Of a stretch of 12,937 bases of DNA, positions 7,918 to 12,937 are shown in pieces. The notes beneath the pieces were generated by a model, which saw only the letters and a program-made list of their open reading frames with translations, had not been told where the DNA came from and did not search any database. Each line of letters starts with the position of its first letter. Position 1 is the stretch's first letter. Origin of the DNA: Chloroflexota bacterium. Its GTDB lineage: Bacteria > Chloroflexota > Anaerolineae > J102. The DNA is taken from NCBI GenBank assembly GCA_013152695.1, contig JAADFV010000439.1:1-12937 (forward strand), given 5' to 3'. The translations under genes were made by a program, and so were the position numbers.

Positions 7918-10900
7918 TTAGCGTATCGTTAGGGGCATGTAGAGAACATGGCCTCCGCCGGGTTCGGGTTCTTGCCTGCTGGGTACTGGCCCAAAGAACT
8001 GTCCGCTGGCTATGCTTTCGATCTTGTACCAATACGTGACATCAGAACTGATGGTCATGTCTAGCCAGTGATAGCTGGCGCCGTTGGGGTCGTTGACCGC
8101 GGGCACGGTCTGGACTACCTTGTAGCGACCTTCCTGGCTCTGGGCCCGCCACACCACGAAGCTGCTTTCGTCCTTTTCGTAAGAGGTCCGCCAGCTTATC
8201 AACACACCCTCACTGACAACGCTGGCTGTAAGATGGCTGAATTGTACGGAGGTGGGAGTGATATAGCCAAAGTCGGCATCGAGGTAGTTTTCACCCACAC
8301 CCAGATTCACTGTTTTAGGCGAAGGAGTGGTTCGCTGGAGACCAGGCATGGTAGCGGGTACGCTTACCTTGTAGACCCCAGAGGGCAGATTATCCACGAG
8401 ATAGAAGCCGTGGACGTCACTGGTGGCTGTATACACATCACCGGTGCTGACATTAGTCACAGAAATCGGTATGTGCACAACACCAAGGTCTTCACCAACA
8501 TCTTGTTGGCCATTACCGTTAGAATCCAGGTAGATGAAATCGCCGATACTGCCGTAAATCTCACCGAAGTTGTTGTCCGTTGAACTAGCGCCAGCACAGC
8601 TTCCCACGAGACTAATGGTGCGCATATCGGGGGTGGTGCTATCGTAGCCCTGAGGCTGTTGTTCTACGACAAAGTAGGTGGCGGGGCGTTGTGGAGGGAA
8701 GGAATAGGCACCGTCGGATGCCGTAGTCGTACTCGTCACCAAGGTGTCAAGGTTGCCATCGAAATTGCCATCGCCATCATCACGGAAAAGGTCAAGGGCT
8801 ACATCGGCGATACCCGGTTCACCCAGGTCTTGGCTTTCATTTTTATTGGTGTCCAAGAAGACAATGCCGCCAATGGTGTTCAAACAGTACTGCCCGGCAT
8901 CCCGAGTGTAATCGGAGACACCTGCCGCCAGGGTAAAGAGATCGGTTTTTCCGCTGCCGGGATCGACATCACTGTCTTTGCTGTCATCGCTGCCTTGATC
9001 CTTGGGACTGAACTCTCGGCCGTTAGGAAGATCGACCTGCACATAGTAATCGTCAGGGCTAAGGTTGTCGAAGAGGTAGAGGCCGTTGGCGTCGGTATTG
9101 GTGCTGGCCACCTGCGTATCGCTGCTATCGTACAGCCACACAGGCACGCCTTCAAGGCCCGGTTCGCCCGCGTCCTGAATACCATCCCCATCCAAGTCGT
9201 TCCAGACAAAATCACCGATACTACCGGTGGCATGAATCTCTACACAAGCATAATCGTCAACCGGGGCGGGAACGCTACCGTATTCGCTGCTGGCGCCGGT
9301 GACAAGGGCCAGGTCGCAAGTGCGACCGGCCTCCTGTACACGATAGCCGAAATCGGCAAGGTTGTAATCCTGGTCGGAGGCCAGATTGACGTTCAGAGGT
9401 TCGTTAGAAGTGGTCAAACTGACCCCAGCCGGCAACGTGCTCTCCTCGACATCCACACAGTAATCACCAGGAGGCAGATTGATGAAATCGTAGTCGCCAT
9501 TGCCTGTGGTGATCTCACTAAGGAAGATACTGCCTGAGGGAGGGCAGGCGCCCTGATAGAGGTTAACGGTTATCCCGTTGAGGCCCGGTTCGGTGCCGCC
9601 ATCGGGCAGGCCGGAGCCATCCAGATCGTAAAAGACGCGATCGCCAATGCTGCCCTGGCCACGAACATAGCCAAAATCGGCATCGGCATAGTCTTCATTA
9701 TGGGCCAATGTTACTGTCAAAGGCTCATTGTTTGTAGTCAAGTGGAATCCAGCTGCCAACGTGCTTTCATCCACATCCACCACATAGGTACCTGCATCAA
9801 GGTTACCAAAAACATAGTATCCAGTCGTGCCGGGTTCTGTTTGCGTGGTGCGGATAAGCGTGCCGTTTTGATAAAGATTTACCGTTACGTTGGCAATTCC
9901 CGCATCACTTTCGTTTTGGATACCGTCGGCATTAGCGTCATTCCAGATGGTGTCGCCAATCGAGCCCGCAGTACAACAATCGCCTTTGCTCGGGGAGTTG
10001 TGTGCTCCCCCCAGATCGATCGTTCCACAAGTCCCGTTCATCTCGCTCTTGGGAATGGCAAATTCATAGATCATGTGCCATTCCCAGTAGTGGTTGGGGT
10101 CGTTATTGTAATCGTACGGCGGTGAATGAGTCAGATCAGTGTAGCCGGAATTCTCAAGATTCCAATGCAGGGAAGTTGCTGCTTGATCTTGCCCCCCAAT
10201 CTGAGCGATGGGCGGCGTGCCTGAAGTGTTGCTGTCGTCATGGCCCGTCTGGCCGGATTCCCAAGCACCAGGGCTTCCGTGCAGATAGTCCAGGGTTAGT
10301 CCTGTGATGGTTCCCCCGGGATAGGAAAGATCAAACACTGCATGGTCACTTTTGAGTAGATCATCGAATGTGTGCTTGTGCATCCAGCCATCCAGGGCCA
10401 TGTAGGTGTCGTCCAGGTCTTTGTCGGCGTACACATTGTCATTGAATGAACGGTCAACGACGAAGGCGTAATAGCACACATCGTTGCCATCATAACGATA
10501 GAGATTACCGGGAGCGTCGGCGCCGGGATCCGTTCGTTTGATGAAGGCATAGCTGTCATCCAACAAACCGTCGACAAGGGGTTCCGCTTGGGGTGACAAG
10601 GCCACGGGGGGAGAGACGCTGGCAGCCGCCATCGTCGTAGTTGTAGTTGCCACCGCCTGGAAGCGCACTTCTACGGTAAAGTGTTGTCCTGGTGCAAGAT
10701 TGCCCAGGCTGGTGACTAGATCACTCCAATCGATAACGCCGTCATCCACATTGTCATCGGACGCGGGTGTTGCCCCGAGATAGGAAAGCTTGCTTGGATC
10801 GTAGAAGTCTTGCAAGGGCAGCGAAGTAATCGTGCTTTGACCGGTATTGGTAATCGTGATATGGAAGACCACTTCTTGCCCGACATTAGCAGGATCGGCA

Positions 10901-12126
10901 CTGACCACAGTTTTACTGATTTCCAGCTCGCTGGGACTAACGTAGCCGAAATCAGCATCGTTGTAGTCCTCGCCTACGCTTAGATTGACGGTGAGGGGAA
11001 CATTGTTCGTAGTCAGGACAAAGCCACCAGGCACACCACTGCTCACATTGACGAAGTAAAGACCTGGTCCCAGACCGGTGAAATCATAATCACCATCGCC
11101 AGAAGTAATCTGTGTGCCTTTGCGTGAATCGCTGGCAGCGTTGAAGACACCGTCGCCATTGTCCTTGTATAAAACGAGCTCCACGCCGTTGATGCCAGGC
11201 TCACCCGCATCTTGTACACCATTGGCGTTGTTATCCTGCCATACCCGGTCGCCGATGCTACCGCCACACGGTGTGACTGGAATCTCATTCTTGCCGACCT
11301 TGTTGGGCGAGACATGGGTAAGGGGAATGGAGACAGAGCCAAAGCCGGCCGCGCCAAAGGCAGCCCGATCCACGCTGAATTCGTAGATGTAGGAGTATTC
11401 CCAGTCGGCAAAGGCGGGATCGGTGGGGTTGTAGTACTGATCAGCCGGCGGTGAGTCATTCTTGAGATTGACACCGCTGATGGTGCAGTTGTTGATGCCT
11501 GTGTTGCAATACGTGTTCAGATCGTAGCCCAACGAGGTCTCGCCGTTGAAATAGGCTGGATCCAAACCATCTGCATGTCCCTCACCGGCGGTGATGCCAC
11601 CCGACCCCCAACCAGATGGCGTGCTTTGCTTATCATGAACATAATCCATGAGAGGGCTGTACAGTAAGGTGCCGGAGCCATCATAAAGATCGAACTGCGC
11701 CTTATCACTGCCCTTCATATCCTGCAGGGAATGGCCGTGATGCCAACTGGAATGAGCATTGCTACCATAAGTGTTATCCACCAAGCCACGGTCCATTTCG
11801 AGAACGACGTAAATATGTTGGTAATTCGCGTCATCGATGTCGTAAGTGGTCATGAGGCTTGCCAGAACATGGCCGCTGGCATCGCAGTAATCCTGCATCG
11901 TCGTTTGGGGATTGTTATAATAAGCGTCATCGATGAGTCCATCGACAACTGGCTCAGTATAGGTGTGCCCACTTCCTCGTAACGCCTCTGTCAAATTGTT
12001 ACTGCGTCCAACCGTTGATTCTTTGGCCACAGCATAACTACTGGCAACGACCAGACTGATCAGCAACGTCAGACTCAGTACCAGAGTAATACGGCTTAAT
12101 ACGTGTTCTTGCTTGTTACACATCAT
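7918..12126 (-). CDS. Secreted multidomain protein: two VDG (CBM9/DOMON-like) domains, DUF11-like, six SdrD_B domains, Fn3-like
   Basis: This 1402-residue exported protein opens with a Sec signal peptide (hydrophobic core about 13-29, likely cleavage after AVA at 34). Domains: VDG domain 57-286; SdrD_B 289-396; DUF11-like 398-490; Thr/Ala-rich linker; second VDG domain 514-718; SdrD_B at 720-821, 825-929, 968-1080, 1085-1189 and 1192-1289; Fn3-like 1291-1385; tail YMPLTIR. SdrD_B units show GSIGDxVWxD, an acidic loop such as DLDGDGIQDAGEPG (likely calcium binding) and mostly end in DADFGY. The 38-residue insert at 930-967 matches nothing I know. The start is ATG 12126, or ATG 12123, which sits better (7 nt) behind AGGAGG. 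There is no LPXTG motif, hydrophobic anchor or catalytic signature. The likely role is structural, adhesive or ligand-binding at the cell surface; the ligand is unknown. It is monocistronic: own promoter, long leader and terminator. Confidence 0.93.
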   Translation of the reverse strand: MMCNKQEHVLSRITLVLSLTLLISLVVASSYAVAKESTVGRSNNLTEALRGSGHTYTEPVVDGLIDDAYYNNPQTTMQDYCDASGHVLASLMTTYDIDDANYQHIYVVLEMDRGLVDNTYGSNAHSSWHHGHSLQDMKGSDKAQFDLYDGSGTLLYSPLMDYVHDKQSTPSGWGSGGITAGEGHADGLDPAYFNGETSLGYDLNTYCNTGINNCTISGVNLKNDSPPADQYYNPTDPAFADWEYSYIYEFSVDRAAFGAAGFGSVSIPLTHVSPNKVGKNEIPVTPCGGSIGDRVWQDNNANGVQDAGEPGINGVELVLYKDNGDGVFNAASDSRKGTQITSGDGDYDFTGLGPGLYFVNVSSGVPGGFVLTTNNVPLTVNLSVGEDYNDADFGYVSPSELEISKTVVSADPANVGQEVVFHITITNTGQSTITSLPLQDFYDPSKLSYLGATPASDDNVDDGVIDWSDLVTSLGNLAPGQHFTVEVRFQAVATTTTTMAAASVSPPVALSPQAEPLVDGLLDDSYAFIKRTDPGADAPGNLYRYDGNDVCYYAFVVDRSFNDNVYADKDLDDTYMALDGWMHKHTFDDLLKSDHAVFDLSYPGGTITGLTLDYLHGSPGAWESGQTGHDDSNTSGTPPIAQIGGQDQAATSLHWNLENSGYTDLTHSPPYDYNNDPNHYWEWHMIYEFAIPKSEMNGTCGTIDLGGAHNSPSKGDCCTAGSIGDTIWNDANADGIQNESDAGIANVTVNLYQNGTLIRTTQTEPGTTGYYVFGNLDAGTYVVDVDESTLAAGFHLTTNNEPLTVTLAHNEDYADADFGYVRGQGSIGDRVFYDLDGSGLPDGGTEPGLNGITVNLYQGACPPSGSIFLSEITTGNGDYDFINLPPGDYCVDVEESTLPAGVSLTTSNEPLNVNLASDQDYNLADFGYRVQEAGRTCDLALVTGASSEYGSVPAPVDDYACVEIHATGSIGDFVWNDLDGDGIQDAGEPGLEGVPVWLYDSSDTQVASTNTDANGLYLFDNLSPDDYYVQVDLPNGREFSPKDQGSDDSKDSDVDPGSGKTDLFTLAAGVSDYTRDAGQYCLNTIGGIVFLDTNKNESQDLGEPGIADVALDLFRDDGDGNFDGNLDTLVTSTTTASDGAYSFPPQRPATYFVVEQQPQGYDSTTPDMRTISLVGSCAGASSTDNNFGEIYGSIGDFIYLDSNGNGQQDVGEDLGVVHIPISVTNVSTGDVYTATSDVHGFYLVDNLPSGVYKVSVPATMPGLQRTTPSPKTVNLGVGENYLDADFGYITPTSVQFSHLTASVVSEGVLISWRTSYEKDESSFVVWRAQSQEGRYKVVQTVPAVNDPNGASYHWLDMTISSDVTYWYKIESIASGQFFGPVPSRQEPEPGGGHVLYMPLTIR
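8260..11262 (-). repeat. Six SdrD_B/Cna-B-like repeat modules within the surface protein
   Basis: Six units of about 100 residues recur. By position they are 10939-11262, 9664-9969, 9340-9654, 8887-9225, 8560-8874 and 8260-8553. Unit 1 is separated from the rest by the DUF11-like and second VDG domains. Units share a GSIGD start, an EF-hand-like DxNxDGxxD loop, a central Y-x-F-x-N-L-x-x-G-x-Y core and a DADFGY or similar end. Unit 5 is divergent (starts IGGIVFLD, ends NNFGEI) and unit 4 ends DAGQY. The units are diverged at the DNA level, so this is old protein-level duplication and not a recent tandem repeat. Confidence 0.85.
9973..10587 (-). repeat. Second copy of duplicated VDG domain (CBM9/DOMON-like)
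   Basis: Residues 514-718. Landmarks aligned to the first copy: PLVDGLLDDSY at 516-526, FVVDRSFNDNVYA, W581-x-H583-x-H585, SDHAVFDL at 593-600, LDYLH ending at H616, YWEWHMIYEFAIP around 680-692, and Cys 551, 700, 717 and 718. It is about 25 residues shorter than the first copy, mainly between the DYxH motif and the WE motif. Like the first copy it is followed directly by a GSIGD-type SdrD_B domain. Confidence 0.6.
11269..11958 (-). repeat. First copy of duplicated VDG domain (CBM9/DOMON-like)
   Basis: Residues 57-286. Landmarks: PVVDGLIDDAY at 59-69, VVLEMDR, W128-x-H130-x-H132, SDKAQFDL at 140-147, MDYVH ending at H164, DWEYSYIYEF at 241-250, and Cys residues at 81, 207, 214 and 287. The opening V-D-G-x-x-D-D-x-Y and the closing I-Y-E-F strand resemble CBM9/DOMON-type beta-sandwich domains. 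The family assignment is tentative. It is paralogous to 9973-10587. Confidence 0.6.
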
Positions 12127-12130
12127 TCAT

Positions 12131-12136
12131 CCTCCT
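12131..12136 (-). promoter_or_regulatory. Strong Shine-Dalgarno site AGGAGG of the surface-protein gene
   Basis: A full AGGAGG lies 4 nt before ATG 12126 and 7 nt before ATG 12123, so the second ATG (protein starting MCNKQ) has the better spacing. A third ATG at 12130 abuts the site, is out of frame and reaches TAA after four codons. Confidence 0.75.
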
Positions 12137-12291
12137 GATAAACGCTTGATTTGGCTTCAGTCACATCAAAATCCTGAAAACTTTGATCCTACAGCAAACT
12201 ACTTCACTAAATTATGTCTAGTTACATCATAAAGAAGTACTATTTTAGCAACTGTGGTGTGCTGTACGGATATCAACATAGGGAAACAAGA

Positions 12292-12309
12292 CTGCTCGAA
12301 AAAGAGCAG
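12292..12309 (-). promoter_or_regulatory. Leader hairpin, possible attenuator
   Basis: CTGCTC-6-GAGCAG is a perfect 6-bp stem with loop TTTTTC on the minus strand, followed by TCTTGTTT. It lies about 195 nt into the predicted leader and 166 nt before the start codon. It could be a weak terminator/attenuator or simply a stabilising hairpin. Confidence 0.35.
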
Positions 12310-12508
12310 CATCACAAAAATGCCTTCGGTGTATTTGGGATAACTGTTACTGTCTCAAAACCCTTGCGTCGTACTCAACCAGACACAACTGCCCTAAACC
12401 CTGCAATATGTGGTAGCTTATTTCTGTTATTTTTCAGTGTAGAATTGCAGGAAAAACGAAATACTCTTACAAACTCATGAACTTAGCATACTGTTACTCT
12501 AATTCTTT

Positions 12509-12537
12509 ATTATATACTCTTTGCATCTCAGTATCAA
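12509..12537 (-). promoter_or_regulatory. Sigma70-type promoter TTGATA-17-TATAAT
   Basis: On the minus strand TTGATA (12537 to 12532, five of six consensus bases) is separated by exactly 17 nt from a perfect TATAAT (12514 to 12509). It is the best promoter match in the window and points toward the surface-protein gene. The predicted transcript start is near 12502. Confidence 0.65.
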
Positions 12538-12599
12538 TGCATCTTCCTTACGATCAGCTGACATTTGGCCCTGCAGGTTGAAACTGTAACGATCCCCAA

Positions 12600-12780
12600 A
12601 GCCAGAACGTTAGTCAACATAGAGGTATCAGCCGTGTAGCGGGCCGAAAAGGCTTAAAACTGACAGGCAGGAGTGTCAGGGAAGACTAGGAATGCTTCCT
12701 GTGGACTTATGTCTACGAGCAAGGCCATAAATTTTACCAACATGAGAGGGAAGCGAGTCGGTGCCTAACAACCGTAGGGC
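12600..12780. other. Hairpin-rich non-coding stretch, possible structured RNA or intron remnant
   Basis: No reading frame is credible here, but four short hairpins follow one another closely: GCC-GAAAA-GGC (12643-12653), CTGACA-8-TGTCAG (12660-12679), GGAAG-10-CTTCC (12680-12699, with an alternative AGGAA-TGC-TTCCT) and GTGGAC-TTAT-GTCTAC with one G-U pair (12701-12716). The purine-rich linkers and dense pairing on the plus strand recall group II intron or other structured RNA, but I cannot identify domain V or the intron ends, and there is no reverse transcriptase gene. Strand is undetermined. Confidence 0.3.
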
Positions 12781-12894
12781 CCCCGGCTGTCGCCACCCCC
12801 AGCCCCAACTTCCCTTATTCCCTTAATACAATCCTTGCCAAGCTCTTAACTCCCCGTTTGTAGGCTCGCTGTAAACATATACCAGGACTACTCA

Positions 12895-12937
12895 CCCTAC
12901 TCCTCGCTCCTTACCCCCTACTCCTTGCTCCCTGCTT
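12895..12937. repeat. Degenerate heptamer repeat array running off the window
   Basis: Six consecutive 7-mers read CCCTACT, CCTCGCT, CCTTACC, CCCTACT, CCTTGCT, CCCTGCT, followed by T at the edge. The consensus is about CCYTRCT, with an almost exact 21-bp super-period. The plus strand is pyrimidine-rich for about 100 bases before it. This resembles the short heptamer repeats found between genes in cyanobacteria and some Chloroflexota. The true extent is unknown. Confidence 0.6.

Larger units (their letters stand above)
12127..12502 (-). promoter_or_regulatory. Long 5' leader of the surface-protein gene
   Basis: About 375 nt separate the predicted transcript start (near 12502) from the start codon. 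The leader is AT-rich, contains the perfect hairpin at 12292-12309 and a repeated GTAACAGT motif (about 12490 and 12345), and I see no credible reading frame in it. Such a length allows mRNA-level control, but I cannot match it to a known riboswitch class. A second, closer promoter (weak CATAAT near 12211) cannot be excluded. Confidence 0.4.

Noticed and set aside
8659..9537. 292-codon open frame on the plus strand, and several others opposite the surface protein
   Set aside because: The minus-strand frame encodes recognisable SdrD_B domains across the same bases; the plus-strand product (Val/Ile/Gly-rich) is a shadow of the repetitive acidic coding sequence.
12350..12400. AGGGCA ... GACGCAA on the minus strand, recalling a GEMM c-di-GMP riboswitch
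   Set aside because: The pairing segments flanking these motifs (notably GCC after GACGCAAA and the P2 stem) are absent. The fit to the class is only superficial.
12214..12480. 88-codon plus-strand frame upstream of the surface protein
   Set aside because: It has no ribosome site or domain, and it runs antisense through the predicted leader of the surface-protein gene. Composition is that of non-coding AT-rich DNA.
12752..12766. GAGTCGGTGC, identical to part of the 3' hairpin of a Cas9 tracrRNA
   Set aside because: The pairing partner GGCACC is not in place before it, and there is no CRISPR repeat or cas gene. A ten-base match is coincidence.

Overview
The window reads as one signalling and cell-surface locus from a bacterium, most likely a member of the Chloroflexota. 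The taxonomic call is an inference. It rests on a very large soluble PAS/GAF histidine kinase, a secreted multi-SdrD_B protein ending in a short aromatic-x-P-L-x-x-R tail (YMPLTIR) that I associate from memory with Chloroflexota exported proteins, and a degenerate heptamer repeat at the right edge. All five genes I accept lie on the minus strand. I see no tRNA, rRNA, CRISPR array, transposase or phage gene.

Right to left, in the direction of transcription: 12538-12937 holds no gene, but has a hairpin-rich stretch (about 12600-12780) and a 7-bp-period pyrimidine-rich repeat. A good sigma70-type promoter (TTGATA-17-TATAAT, 12509-12537) is followed by a leader of roughly 375 nt containing a perfect hairpin, then by a strong AGGAGG site and the 1402-residue exported protein (12126-7918). 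That protein carries a signal peptide, two copies of a VDG-type beta-sandwich (CBM9/DOMON-like) domain, a DUF11-like domain, six SdrD_B/Cna-B-like domains and an Fn3-like domain. A perfect 11-bp-stem terminator lies just after its stop.

After a 388-bp gap without a gene comes a classical two-component pair: a GAF-containing NarX/DesK-type kinase (7529-6201) translationally coupled by an ATGA overlap to a NarL/LuxR-type response regulator (6204-5572). A 169-bp gap follows, carrying a perfect 15-bp dyad and a CAGACA-17-TATAAT promoter. It precedes a stand-alone CheY-like receiver (5402-5022) and a giant kinase (4886 to beyond position 1). The giant kinase has an N-terminal receiver, three PAS, five GAF, HisKA and HATPase_c domains. 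Its N-terminal receiver has Asn where the phosphoacceptor Asp should be, so it probably cannot be phosphorylated.

How the genes may work together (inference): the coupled kinase/regulator pair senses a cytoplasmic or diffusible cue through its GAF domain. Its regulator may act on the dyad upstream of the receiver/giant-kinase unit. The giant kinase could phosphorylate the neighbouring stand-alone receiver, whose catalytic residues are all intact. Whether this signalling controls the surface protein cannot be told from the sequence.
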